Part shown: one piece after another, positions 24,669 to 34,677 of the stretch
Layout: each line of letters starts with the position of its first letter
How positions within the stretch are numbered: position 1 is the stretch's first letter
From: Holophagales bacterium
Lineage (GTDB): Bacteria > Acidobacteriota > Thermoanaerobaculia > Multivoradales > Multivoraceae
Assembly (NCBI GenBank): GCA_009843505.1
Contig: VYDI01000034.1
Span: 372,001 to 436,000 of the forward strand
DNA length: 64,000 bases
Direction of reading: 5' to 3'
Made by a program: the position numbers and the translations under genes
Notes under the pieces: model-generated
Told to the model about the DNA's origin: nothing
The model's input: only the letters and a program-made list of their open reading frames with translations
Databases searched by the model: none

Positions 24669-24785
24669 CTCCAACTCCCGGGCTGAAGATCAAACTTGCT
24701 GCGACGTGACGCGCGCCAGTGTAACAGCGTTGGTGGAAGCTCCGCGCCTCGGCCTGGCCATAGGATGCTCACCGGAGAGTGGATC

Positions 24786-25691
24786 GTGAAGCCGCATCGA
24801 ATCGTCCGATCAGCGTCCGCCGTCGCAGCGATCCTCGCCCTGACCGCCACTACCCAGGTTCCGGCGCAGAGCAGCTACGAGCACCTGCTGACGGGGTGGC
24901 GCAGCCAGCGCGTGGCGACCCTCAAGGGCCCCGACGGCTGGCTGAACCTGGCGGGCCTCTACTGGCTCGAAGAGGGTCCCAACAGCTTCGGCGCCTCAAC
25001 CGACAACGACCTCGTAGCGCCCGAAGGCCTGGCGCCGCCGAAGCTCGGCGAGTTCCTGGTCGAACACGGCACGGTAACCTTCAAGACCGAACCGGGAGCA
25101 GACGTCTTCCTCGGTGAATCACCCGTCACCGAGATCCTCCTCGCCGACGATCAGGAGAAGGAGGTCACCCTCCTCACGTCCGGCTCCCTGGCCTGGACCG
25201 TGATCCGGCGCATGGACCGGCTGGGGGTCCGTCTACGTGACTACGACCATCCCGCCGTGGCGACCTTCGCCGGCATCGAGTCCTACGCCGCCAACCCGAG
25301 CTGGCGCCTCGAGGCCCGTTTCGAGCCCTACCCGGAACCGCGGACGATCCGGGTGCCGACCGTCGTCGAAGGTCTCGGCTGGGAACCGACCGTCCCCGGC
25401 ACCCTGGAGTTCGAGGCCCAGGGACAATCGTTGTCGCTGGAGGCCTACCGATCCGACGACGGGTTCATGATCGTCTTCGCCGATGCAACGACCGGCGACA
25501 CGACCTACCCCGCCGGCCGCTACCTGGCCGCCGATCTTCCCGGCCCCGACGGCACGACGGTCCTCGACTTCAACAAGGCCTACAACCCACCCTGTGTCTT
25601 CACCGAGTTCGCTACTTGCCCTCTGGCCACGTCCCGCAATCGGCTCCCTGTCTCCGTCGAGGCAGGAGAGAAGTTCACGCCCAAGCCCTAG
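24786..25691 (+). CDS. Exported DUF1684 protein
   Basis: A 301-residue protein with a signal peptide (residues about 1-28, ending VPAQ). The body matches DUF1684: WRSQRVATLKGPDGWLNLAGLYWLEEG at the start, GLGWEPTVPGTLEF in the middle and LDFNKAYNPPCVFTEFATCPL near the end, the family's most conserved piece. Function is unknown. GTG 24786 has GGAG eight bases upstream and gives a normal signal peptide; ATG 24765 is the alternative. It is divergent from the DUF1592 gene. Confidence 0.85.
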   Translation: MKPHRIVRSASAVAAILALTATTQVPAQSSYEHLLTGWRSQRVATLKGPDGWLNLAGLYWLEEGPNSFGASTDNDLVAPEGLAPPKLGEFLVEHGTVTFKTEPGADVFLGESPVTEILLADDQEKEVTLLTSGSLAWTVIRRMDRLGVRLRDYDHPAVATFAGIESYAANPSWRLEARFEPYPEPRTIRVPTVVEGLGWEPTVPGTLEFEAQGQSLSLEAYRSDDGFMIVFADATTGDTTYPAGRYLAADLPGPDGTTVLDFNKAYNPPCVFTEFATCPLATSRNRLPVSVEAGEKFTPKP

Positions 25692-25713
25692 CTCGAAGCG
25701 GCTACGACGTCCA

Positions 25714-25891
25714 GCCTGGGTCGGGTCCGCAGGGGAGGGTCCCAGGGAGGCTGTCGGCAAGCGACGGCCGGCGCCACCTCAGCGTCCGACGACCAACCGG
25801 AGCGCAGCCGACCGCAGCGAGCGCCAACCTTCCCTCTACTCAGGGAGCGCGAGCGTCCCCTGGGACCCTCCCCTGCGGATACGGCCCAGGC
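25714..25891. repeat. Long inverted repeat between DUF1684 and D-aminoacylase genes
   Basis: Left arm 25714-25748 and right arm 25856-25891 are near-exact inverted copies; each contains TCCGCAGGGGAGGGTCCCAG, and only a few bases differ over about 35. The arms can be extended outward imperfectly (CGGCTACGACG against CCGCTACACC). The 107-base centre codes for nothing I recognise. The genes on both sides converge here, so it could act as a two-way terminator, or it could be a miniature inverted-repeat element. Confidence 0.65.
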
Positions 25892-25921
25892 GGGTGTAGC
25901 GGATCCGCTACTGCGGCGCCG

Positions 25922-27676
<1,755 letters not shown>

Positions 27677-27704
27677 GGTCAGTCCTCTAGTCAGGGTCTC
27701 AGTT

Positions 27705-28826
27705 CTAGGACTCGGCAGCCCGCTCGCCGGCGACGATATCCGCCATCCCGTCCCACTCGCTCCAGTGGTCGCAGAGCGCGTCGATCGCCACCTGCCACGG
27801 GTCGTACCCTTCCGGATAGTCGAGGAAGTTCCCCTTCCAGCCGCGGTCCGGATGATCGCTGTCGCCAAGCACTCGGGCCCCGCCTGGGCGCTCCCGCCGC
27901 AGCCGAAAGTAGACGTTCATCCGCGGCTCGGAGCCCTCGTAGTTCCGGGTACCACAGTGGGGTATCGCGTGGACGGTGAGGACGGCGTCGCCCTCGTCGA
28001 GCAGAACCGGTGTCGGCTGCGGCCACATCGCCCCGTCCGGCGTGTACTCGGCGCCCTCTCTGTACTGGTCGCGCACCGCCTGGGGCAGGTAGTTCATGCC
28101 CACTCCGTCCTCGCCCATCGGCACGAGGCGCGGCCAACCCGGACCTTCCGGGCCGATCGGGCCGCCCTGCTCCCGTTGCCAGCGGAGGAACGCCTCGACC
28201 GCATGGTGGGCGCCGCGGAGCACCGCGAGGTTGCCCCGCCCGAACTCGGTCTGGTCGTTGAGCGCGACTCCGACGAAGGCCGTGAAGCTACCGATCGACA
28301 GGCGACAGTCGGGATCCTGGAACAGCGGCGTCATGTTCCGGCCGATGACCGTCGCGTCACCGGCCCCGAAGTGCTCCGTGCGCGGCGCGCTCCAGTCGTC
28401 GACCTCGCCTTGCGACTTCGGGATCGCGCCGGTCCAAAGCCCGTCGAGATGGGGGAAGAAGCCGTAGTTCGGAAGCTGGTTGTCCGGCAGGCCGTGGTGG
28501 CCGATCTCGGGCGACGGATCGCTCGGATACAGCACCATCGGCATCGCCCGCTGCGGCGGGTCGTACGGCCCCATCGTGTTGCGCAGGATCTCGCCCAGGC
28601 AGGACTCGTTGACGAGAGCCGGAAACTCCGGCGACCCGGACAGCTCGCCGTAGTAGTCGAACAACCGGCCGGGACGCCCCGCGATGACGTTGATCCGCCG
28701 CTTCGCCCGGTAGGTCAACTCCGGCTCCACCGCGTTCTTCAGCACGATGAAGCCGTCCCGGTAGAACCGCCGTTTCTGCTCCGCTGAGAGTTCAGGGGGA
28801 TGGAGTGCGGGCGCAGCGTTGCTCAT
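27705..28826 (-). CDS. Phytanoyl-CoA dioxygenase (PhyH) family protein
   Basis: A 373-residue Fe(II)/2-oxoglutarate dioxygenase-like protein. It starts with the family's FYRDGFIVLKNAVEPE segment; metal ligands are likely H-x-D in FFPHLDGLW and a distal H in VHAIPHCGTRNYEG, with an arginine after it (EPRMNVYFRLRR) for 2-oxoglutarate. The middle FVGVALNDQTEFGRGNLAVLRGAHH fits the fold. Substrate is unknown; the family hydroxylates acyl-CoAs and many small molecules. ATG 28826 is preceded by GGAGG with seven bases spacing. First gene of a two-gene minus-strand unit with the D-aminoacylase homologue. Confidence 0.87.
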   Translation of the reverse strand: MSNAAPALHPPELSAEQKRRFYRDGFIVLKNAVEPELTYRAKRRINVIAGRPGRLFDYYGELSGSPEFPALVNESCLGEILRNTMGPYDPPQRAMPMVLYPSDPSPEIGHHGLPDNQLPNYGFFPHLDGLWTGAIPKSQGEVDDWSAPRTEHFGAGDATVIGRNMTPLFQDPDCRLSIGSFTAFVGVALNDQTEFGRGNLAVLRGAHHAVEAFLRWQREQGGPIGPEGPGWPRLVPMGEDGVGMNYLPQAVRDQYREGAEYTPDGAMWPQPTPVLLDEGDAVLTVHAIPHCGTRNYEGSEPRMNVYFRLRRERPGGARVLGDSDHPDRGWKGNFLDYPEGYDPWQVAIDALCDHWSEWDGMADIVAGERAAES

Positions 28827-28951
28827 CGGTTGCCTCCGGGCAGCCGTTGCTGGACGTATCAACTTCGGCTCGAAAGGCCAGCGATGTTACCGGCACCGGA
28901 CTGACGCGCCATCCAAGCGGCCGTCCCCGCTCCCGATGCACATCGAGACCA

Positions 28952-29002
28952 CCCCGTCGTTGGCCGATTCAAAACGCTACTTTGAATCAGCCAACGACGG
29001 GG
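28952..29002. promoter_or_regulatory. Long palindrome upstream of the DUF4143 ATPase
   Basis: CCCCGTCGTTGGC, then one mismatch, then GATTCAAA pairs with TTTGAATC, the mismatch and GCCAACGACGGGG around the centre ACGCTAC. About 22 of 23 positions per arm pair. It ends 19 bases before the ATPase ATG. The inner GATTCAAA-N-TTTGAAT core reappears just after the gene. It could be an operator or a mobile-element end. Confidence 0.6.
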
Positions 29003-29021
29003 CTAGACTCGGCTTCCGACC

Positions 29022-30194
29022 ATGATCGACCGCGACCTTGCGCCCCGACTGCTTCAAGCGGCACGGCAATTCCCCGCCGTGACGCTCACCGGTCCGCGTC
29101 AGAGCGGAAAGTCCACGCTCTGCGAAGCCCTGTTTCCGGACCTCGGCTACGCAAACCTGGAAGCGCCGGACGTACGCGCCTTCGCCACCGCCGATCCGCG
29201 AGCCTTTCTCGCCCAGTTTCCCGATGGCGCCGTCGTCGACGAGGTTCAGCGGGCGCCGGATCTTCCGTCGTACCTTCAGGGCCTGATCGACGCAGATCCG
29301 CGGCCCGGGCGCTTCATCCTCACGGGCTCGCAGAATCTGGCACTGCTCAAGACCGTAAGTCAGTCCCTGGCGGGACGGACCGCGGTGCTCCACCTGCTAC
29401 CCCTCGCGAACAGCGAGGTGCGGCGATTCCGATCGCACCCGGTGACGTTGGAAGACGTTCTCTTCACCGGCGGCTATCCCGCCATCCTGGATCGCCGCAT
29501 CGATCCCAGCGACTGGCTCGCCGCCTACGTCGCCACCTACCTGGAACGAGACGCACGCGCGATCGGGAACATCAGCGATCTCGAAGCGTTCCAGCGTTTC
29601 GTCGAGCTATGCGCCGGCCGCACCGCGCAGTTGCTCAACTACTCCTCGCTGGCGGCCGACTGCGGCGTCTCACAACCAACCGCGAAGGCCTGGCTCAACG
29701 TGCTGGAGGCCAGCTTCCTGGTCTTCCGGCTCCGTCCGTTCCATGCCAACCTCCGCAAACGCTTGGTTAAGACGCCCAAGCTGCACTTCCACGACCCCGG
29801 TTTGGCGTGCTGGCTGCTGGGGATTCGCTCCGCGGAGCAGTTGCGAACTCATCCGCTGCGAGGCGCCCTGTTCGAAACGTGGATGGTCACCGAGATCGCG
29901 AAACACCGCACGAATCAGGGCGAGAGCGGAGGTCTGACGTTCTACCGGGACCGAAGCGGCGCGGAGGCCGATCTGATCATCGAACGCGGCGACCGGCTCA
30001 CGGTGGTCGAAGCGAAGTCCTCTCAAACCGCTACGAACCGGCTGCTCGACGCCCCACGCCGAGTCGGAGCGATCATCGAGCAGACCGGCCGCGCCTGCGA
30101 GAAGATCGTGGTCTACGGGGGTAGCCAAGGTCAGCAACGGCCCGACGCGCGGATCGTGCCGTGGTCACGACTCCACCAGGAAGACTGGGCGTAG
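29022..30194 (+). CDS. AAA ATPase with DUF4143 domain
   Basis: A 390-residue protein. Walker A is GPRQSGKST (residues 24-32), Walker B is AVVDEVQRAP (about 70), and sensor-like ILTGSQN follows. The C-terminal half is DUF4143: QPTAKAWLNVLEASFLVFRL, LHFHDPGLACWLLG and a nuclease-like FYRDRSGAEADLIIERG ... VVEAKSS segment (D, E-x-K arrangement). The role is unknown; such genes are patchily distributed and often move horizontally. No good ribosome site precedes the ATG. A palindrome lies before it and a related one after it, so the gene looks like a self-contained unit inserted between metabolic genes. Confidence 0.88.
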   Translation: MIDRDLAPRLLQAARQFPAVTLTGPRQSGKSTLCEALFPDLGYANLEAPDVRAFATADPRAFLAQFPDGAVVDEVQRAPDLPSYLQGLIDADPRPGRFILTGSQNLALLKTVSQSLAGRTAVLHLLPLANSEVRRFRSHPVTLEDVLFTGGYPAILDRRIDPSDWLAAYVATYLERDARAIGNISDLEAFQRFVELCAGRTAQLLNYSSLAADCGVSQPTAKAWLNVLEASFLVFRLRPFHANLRKRLVKTPKLHFHDPGLACWLLGIRSAEQLRTHPLRGALFETWMVTEIAKHRTNQGESGGLTFYRDRSGAEADLIIERGDRLTVVEAKSSQTATNRLLDAPRRVGAIIEQTGRACEKIVVYGGSQGQQRPDARIVPWSRLHQEDWA

Positions 30195-30211
30195 GGCCTG
30201 GAGGGCGAGCT

Positions 30212-30248
30212 GATTCAAAGTGCTACTTTGAATTGGCCGATCTCGGCC
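30212..30248. repeat. Palindrome downstream of the DUF4143 ATPase
   Basis: ATTCAAAGT-GC-TACTTTGAAT (30213-30232) is a near-perfect palindrome whose core matches the one upstream of the gene. A second perfect hairpin, GGCCGA-TC-TCGGCC (30235-30248), follows. Together they could terminate the ATPase transcript, or mark the end of a mobile unit. Confidence 0.55.
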
Positions 30249-30275
30249 CTTTCGCAGCAGGCGCCGAAATCGGAC

Positions 30276-31835
30276 TCAGAAGTAGAGCTGAATCGCCTGA
30301 CCGTGCAGCTCGGCGAGCGTCGACCGTTTGCTGATCCACATCGGCTCTGCAAGTTCCGTTTCCCAGGCCGCCAGCGCCGCTTCGAGGCGTTCAACAACCT
30401 CCGGGTGCTGATCGGCCACGTTCACCCGTTCGCCAACGTCCGCCTCGAGATCGTGGAGCACGGTGATCTGGCCGTGCGCCGACGCTGGCGGGTAGTCCTC
30501 CTCCGGCAGCAAACGGCCGCCGCGACTGAGCACGGAAGCCGGATCCTGGTCGGTCAGATCGACCCGCCACAGCTTCCACTTCCCCGAACGGACCGCCGCG
30601 TTGGGCAGGGACCGCCAGAATAGGTACTCGTGCGGCGGCTCCTCGATCTCGCCCCGCAGGTACGGCAGCAGGTTCACGCTGTCCTCGGTCCCCGCGTCAG
30701 ACCCTGCCGCCGCCGCCATCGTGGCGTACAGGTCCAGGACGCTCGCGGGCCGGCTGTAGACCTCGCCTTGGGGCAGGCCCGCCGGCCACTTGACCAGGTA
30801 AGGCACCCGGATGCCGCCGTCCAGGTGATAGCGCTTGCCGCCCGACAGCGGTGAGTTCGTGCAGATCACCGCCGGCATGTAGTTGATGCAACCGTTGTCG
30901 GAGATGAAGACGACAAGCGTGTTCTCTTCCAATCCGTGCTCCCTGAGCGTCGCCGTGACCCGGCCCACCATGTCATCGACGGACGACACCATGGCGGCGT
31001 AGATGCGCGCCCCCTCTTCCTCGATGTGCGCGTACCGGTCGACGTACTTGCTCGTGGCCTGAATCGGCGTGTGGGGCGCGTTCGGCGCCAGCATCAGGAA
31101 GAACGGCTCGCCCGCGTGGCGCTCGATGAATGAGACGGCGCGGTCGGCGAACACGTCGGTCAGGTACTCGTCGACCTCCACGACCTCGTAGCCGTCCAGG
31201 ATCGCGCGCGGACCGTCACCCCGGTCGCCGGCGACTGGCGCCGGCCGGATCGCGTTCGGCTCGGCCGTAGCGGGCTGCCTCCGCGGCCAGCTATGGCCGT
31301 CCGGGTCGTTGGGATCGACATAGCTCGTGCCGCCGCCCAAATGGCCGAAGAACTCGTCGAAGCCGCGCTTCAGCGGGTGGTACTGCTCGCGGAAGCCCAG
31401 ATGCCACTTCCCCACCAGGCCGGTCGCGTAGCCGGCCTCGCGCATCATGTCGCCGAGCGTCGTCTCGTCTTCCGGCAATCCGAGCTCGGCGTCGGCGTTC
31501 CGCTCGTAGTTCGCGGTCGGGTTGTACTCGTAGCCGAACCGGTTCTGGTAGCGGCCCGTGAAGAGCCCCGCCCGCATCGGACTGCAGACCGCTGCAGACA
31601 CGTACCCATCGGTCAGCCGGACCCCGTTTGCCGCCAGCTCGTCGATGTGCGGCGTCGAGATGACGGTCGATCCGTTGGCGCCGATGTCGCCGTAGCCGAG
31701 GTCGTCGGCGAGAACGACGATGACGTTGGGCGGAGACGGCGATTCCTCCACCGCGTCCGGGGTGGGAGCGCAGACGGCCACTGAAAAGGCCAGCGCAAGC
31801 GCAGGTGCAGCAGCAGTCCACCGGCGGATCTTCAT
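30276..31835 (-). CDS. Exported sulfatase
   Basis: A 519-residue type I sulfatase with an N-terminal export signal; cysteine 22 sits in an imperfect lipobox, so lipidation is uncertain. The metal aspartates are in VLADDLGYGD (residues 44-45). The formylglycine site is C84 in CSPMRAGLFTG; the motif has M where serine is more usual. GLVGKWHLGF and VVFISDNGCINY are the other family blocks. It probably removes sulfate from a glycan outside the cytoplasm. ATG 31835 has AGGAG six bases upstream. The tannase-like gene is 34 bases upstream on the same strand. Confidence 0.9.
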   Translation of the reverse strand: MKIRRWTAAAPALALAFSVAVCAPTPDAVEESPSPPNVIVVLADDLGYGDIGANGSTVISTPHIDELAANGVRLTDGYVSAAVCSPMRAGLFTGRYQNRFGYEYNPTANYERNADAELGLPEDETTLGDMMREAGYATGLVGKWHLGFREQYHPLKRGFDEFFGHLGGGTSYVDPNDPDGHSWPRRQPATAEPNAIRPAPVAGDRGDGPRAILDGYEVVEVDEYLTDVFADRAVSFIERHAGEPFFLMLAPNAPHTPIQATSKYVDRYAHIEEEGARIYAAMVSSVDDMVGRVTATLREHGLEENTLVVFISDNGCINYMPAVICTNSPLSGGKRYHLDGGIRVPYLVKWPAGLPQGEVYSRPASVLDLYATMAAAAGSDAGTEDSVNLLPYLRGEIEEPPHEYLFWRSLPNAAVRSGKWKLWRVDLTDQDPASVLSRGGRLLPEEDYPPASAHGQITVLHDLEADVGERVNVADQHPEVVERLEAALAAWETELAEPMWISKRSTLAELHGQAIQLYF

Positions 31836-31869
31836 GTCGAGCTCCTCTTCCGTTGTGCGCCCACGTCGG

Positions 31870-33345
31870 CTACCTGCAGCTCCAGTTCGCCGCGTCGTTC
31901 ACGTCGCCGTCGCCGTTGTACTTCGCGGCCTCCGGCCAGGCGCAAAGCGGGCGCGTGAACGCCGGTTCCGGGCCCGGACGACTCGCCTCGATCCGTTCGG
32001 GCGCGACGCCCTTCTCGGTCCAGGCGACCAGCGGGTCGACGTAGTCGGCGACCCAGGCCCCGGGGCCGCGGGAGCAGTGGATCATGCCGGGCACCATGAA
32101 CAGGCGGAAGAACTCGCCGGCTTCGTCCGCCCTGCCGCTCTCCTTCTCCACTTCGTGCAGGTAGTCGATCGCCCGCTGCGGGCGCAGCGGATAGTCGTTC
32201 CAGCCCTGGTACATCAGCAGCTTGCCGCCGCGGGCCCGGAACGCCGAGAGGTCCGCCGTCAGCACGTCGAGCGGCGCGGTGGCGGCTGCGAGCAGATCAC
32301 GGTCGGCGACCGGGTCGAACTTCTCGACGTCGAAGTCCGGCTCGAAGCGCATCAGTGCCTCGAGCAGCACGTCCATGCCGTCGATCAGCGACTGGTCCGG
32401 CGCCCCGCGCCGGGCGGTCGGCAGCATCCAGGCGGCCCAGTCGCCGGCGTCCTCGGCGCCCGGAGGCACTCCCGGCGAGAGGACGTTGCCGTCCGTGTCG
32501 ACGACGTCGCCGTACATGTAGCGGGCGGTCTGGAGCTGGCCCGCGGTGAGGCAGTTCTCCGTCGAGTCGGGGGGGCACTGCAGGGCGTTCAGGTCGAAGA
32601 CGTCGGACGTGCACTTCGTCGGATCGTCGATCACGCCGTCCTCGACTCCGTCCAGCGCGTCGCACGCCTCGCGGGACGCCTTGCCGAGCAACTGGAAGGA
32701 CTCTGCGGTCAGAGGATGCTTCGCCTGCAGGCGCGCTCCGCCGATCATCCACGGCACGAACTCCTGGAAGCGAAAGGCCGGCGCTCCGGCCAGGACGCCG
32801 TCGTAGTCGTCGGGAAACCGGGTCGCCTCGAGCATCGCGGCGCGGCCGCCGTTCGAGCAGCCCTTGACGTAGGAGTAGGCAATCTCGCGGCCGTAGTAGC
32901 GCTGAATCACCCGCTTAGCGGCTGCCGTGGCCAGGTGGACGCCGCGGTAGGCGTAGTCGAGCAGGGCCTCGGGCTGCCGCACGTAGTCCCGGTCCTGGCC
33001 CTCGTGGCCAGTGTCGGTCGAGGCCATCGCGAAACCGCGGCCGAGCAGGCTCGTCGTGTCGCCGATGAACCCCGCGGCGCCGCCAACCGTGCTGAACATC
33101 ATTCGGCCGTTCCAGTCGTCGGGAAGCGTGACCTCGAAGCGGATCGCCCGGTTGACGACGCCGCGCACACGACAGTGCGCCGGCACACCTTCCGAAGCCG
33201 CGACTCGCAGCCCGGGCTCGACCGCGTGGTCGAGGTCGGTCAGGCCGACCAGACCGCGACAGTCGCGGTCGGTGTCGTTCGCGGCAAGAGGCAGTGCCGC
33301 CACAACGAGCAGCAGCAGGGCGAGGGCGGAACGTCGGGTCGTCAT
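31870..33345 (-). CDS. Tannase/feruloyl esterase family protein
   Basis: A 491-residue secreted esterase. Signal peptide residues about 1-22 (LLLLVVAALPLAAND). The nucleophile serine is in YVKGCSNGGRAAM and the histidine in GMIHCSRGPG; the cysteines next to serine and histidine (CS and HC) are the disulfide pair typical of the tannase family. Likely substrates are feruloyl, galloyl or related aromatic esters. It ends with an unusual NGDGDVNDAANWSC tail. ATG 33345 has GGGAG five bases upstream. It sits between a sulfatase and a MaoC gene, which would fit breakdown of decorated polysaccharides (inference). Confidence 0.9.
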   Translation of the reverse strand: MTTRRSALALLLLVVAALPLAANDTDRDCRGLVGLTDLDHAVEPGLRVAASEGVPAHCRVRGVVNRAIRFEVTLPDDWNGRMMFSTVGGAAGFIGDTTSLLGRGFAMASTDTGHEGQDRDYVRQPEALLDYAYRGVHLATAAAKRVIQRYYGREIAYSYVKGCSNGGRAAMLEATRFPDDYDGVLAGAPAFRFQEFVPWMIGGARLQAKHPLTAESFQLLGKASREACDALDGVEDGVIDDPTKCTSDVFDLNALQCPPDSTENCLTAGQLQTARYMYGDVVDTDGNVLSPGVPPGAEDAGDWAAWMLPTARRGAPDQSLIDGMDVLLEALMRFEPDFDVEKFDPVADRDLLAAATAPLDVLTADLSAFRARGGKLLMYQGWNDYPLRPQRAIDYLHEVEKESGRADEAGEFFRLFMVPGMIHCSRGPGAWVADYVDPLVAWTEKGVAPERIEASRPGPEPAFTRPLCAWPEAAKYNGDGDVNDAANWSCR

Positions 33346-33374
33346 TGGTGCTCCCGTACGGAGATGTATCGAAG

Positions 33375-34217
33375 TCACGCTGCGACGCCGGCACGGGCGA
33401 TGAGCGCCACCGTGCCGTCCGCCTTGGCGATCCAGACGAACGCCGCGGTGCGTTCTGAGTCGTCCGGATCCGGACCGGTCACGACACCGTTGACGGTGAT
33501 CGTGTCCCCGGGCCAGACCGGGTTCGTGAACTTGAGGTCGAAGGAGCCGCTCCGCCACCATGCCTCGCCGAATCGCTCTTCGAGAATGTGGCCGACGTAG
33601 CCCATCGTCATCCGGCCGCCGACCACGACGTCCTGGAAGCCGAGCTCGCGGGACGCTTCCCTGTCGGTGTGGTAGTTCGCGTTGCCGTGAAAGAACTGGC
33701 CGCACATCTCGAGCGAGATCGTGCGCTCCAGGCCTCCGAACCGTTCACCCTCCGGCACGTCGAACCGGCGTGCACCCGGCTTCTTCCGCGGATCGCGCAG
33801 GTCGACGTCGCCAACGTACTCCTGATCGCGCAGGAAGCTCTGGTGGTGGTGGGTCTCCAGGACCTGCCGGCCGTCACCGTCGCTGAGTCGGACCCGGTAG
33901 TCGACGACGACGCGGTTGCGCCGGTCGTAGATGTCGCAGATGTCACCATCGACCGTGTAGACGGTGCCCGCCTTCATCGGCACCGAAAGCGCCCATTCCT
34001 CGCGCATCCAGAGATGCCCGGTCTGGTTGGCGAACGCGATCTCACGAAAGTAGTCGCCGTCCGGGCCACTAGCGATCGTGGACGGCAACAGGCCGCTGCT
34101 CGGCGGTTCGAGTTCCAGGCCGCCGTAGTAGTCCGCGAGCACGGCGTCGTCGACGACGAAGGTCCCGCTGCTCAGCCGCTTGCCAACGTACGGCCCGTTT
34201 CCGTTCGCCCTGTCCAT
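33375..34217 (-). CDS. MaoC-like double-hotdog dehydratase
   Basis: A 280-residue protein with two hotdog units, the first an FAS1-like dehydratase half and the second a MaoC half (FFHGNANYHTDREASRELGFQDVVVGGRMTMGY). The motif H-x-N-x-N-YHTD contains the hydratase's aspartate and histidine. It probably hydrates an enoyl-CoA in beta-oxidation. ATG 34217 has GGGGAGAAGAGG just upstream. The next genes upstream are a VOC protein and two acyl-CoA dehydrogenases, so the set could form one degradative pathway. Confidence 0.82.
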   Translation of the reverse strand: MDRANGNGPYVGKRLSSGTFVVDDAVLADYYGGLELEPPSSGLLPSTIASGPDGDYFREIAFANQTGHLWMREEWALSVPMKAGTVYTVDGDICDIYDRRNRVVVDYRVRLSDGDGRQVLETHHHQSFLRDQEYVGDVDLRDPRKKPGARRFDVPEGERFGGLERTISLEMCGQFFHGNANYHTDREASRELGFQDVVVGGRMTMGYVGHILEERFGEAWWRSGSFDLKFTNPVWPGDTITVNGVVTGPDPDDSERTAAFVWIAKADGTVALIARAGVAA

Positions 34218-34233
34218 CCTCTTCTCCCCGTGT

Positions 34234-34647
34234 CTACTTCACCTGAACCAGTTCGATGCTCACGTTGTCGGGCGCCGCGAGGTAGCAGAGCAACACGCCG
34301 GGCGCGAACTCCCAGGGCTCGACTGCGAACTCGGCCCCCTTGCCCCGCAACTCGTCGCAATAGGCGAGGAGATCCCCGTGGTAGGTGAAGCCGAAGTGAT
34401 CCGTGCCCCATTCGTCGTGGCTGGAGTAGCCCTCGTACTCCCGCATCGGCCGGGTCGACACCGGGTCCTCTCCGGGCCGCCTGCCGCGCAGAAGCACCAG
34501 CACACCACCGACCTCGACCCGGATCTGAGGCGCGCCTCGGACTTCGTGCTCACCCGCGATCGTGGCCCCGAGCATGTCCCGATACCAGCGCGCGGAAGCG
34601 TGCGGGTCCTCGCAGATGATGTGGACGTGCTCGAAGGTCAGCGACAT
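34234..34647 (-). CDS. VOC/glyoxalase-like protein
   Basis: A 137-residue protein of the vicinal oxygen chelate fold: FEHVHIICEDPHASARWYRDMLGA at the start and a final beta-strand with a glutamate (NVSIELVQV). Histidine 8, histidine 85 region (GTDHFGFT) and the terminal glutamate are plausible metal ligands. It could be an epimerase, glyoxalase or dioxygenase; nothing fixes the choice. A methylmalonyl-CoA-epimerase-like role would fit the acyl-CoA neighbours but is a guess. Confidence 0.82.
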   Translation of the reverse strand: MSLTFEHVHIICEDPHASARWYRDMLGATIAGEHEVRGAPQIRVEVGGVLVLLRGRRPGEDPVSTRPMREYEGYSSHDEWGTDHFGFTYHGDLLAYCDELRGKGAEFAVEPWEFAPGVLLCYLAAPDNVSIELVQVK

Positions 34648-34677
34648 CGGTTGGGCTGGCTCGGTGAGAGCCGGAGC

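Noticed and set aside
29022..30194. Toxin-antitoxin module
   Set aside because: There is no second small gene in the unit; only the ATPase and flanking palindromes are seen.
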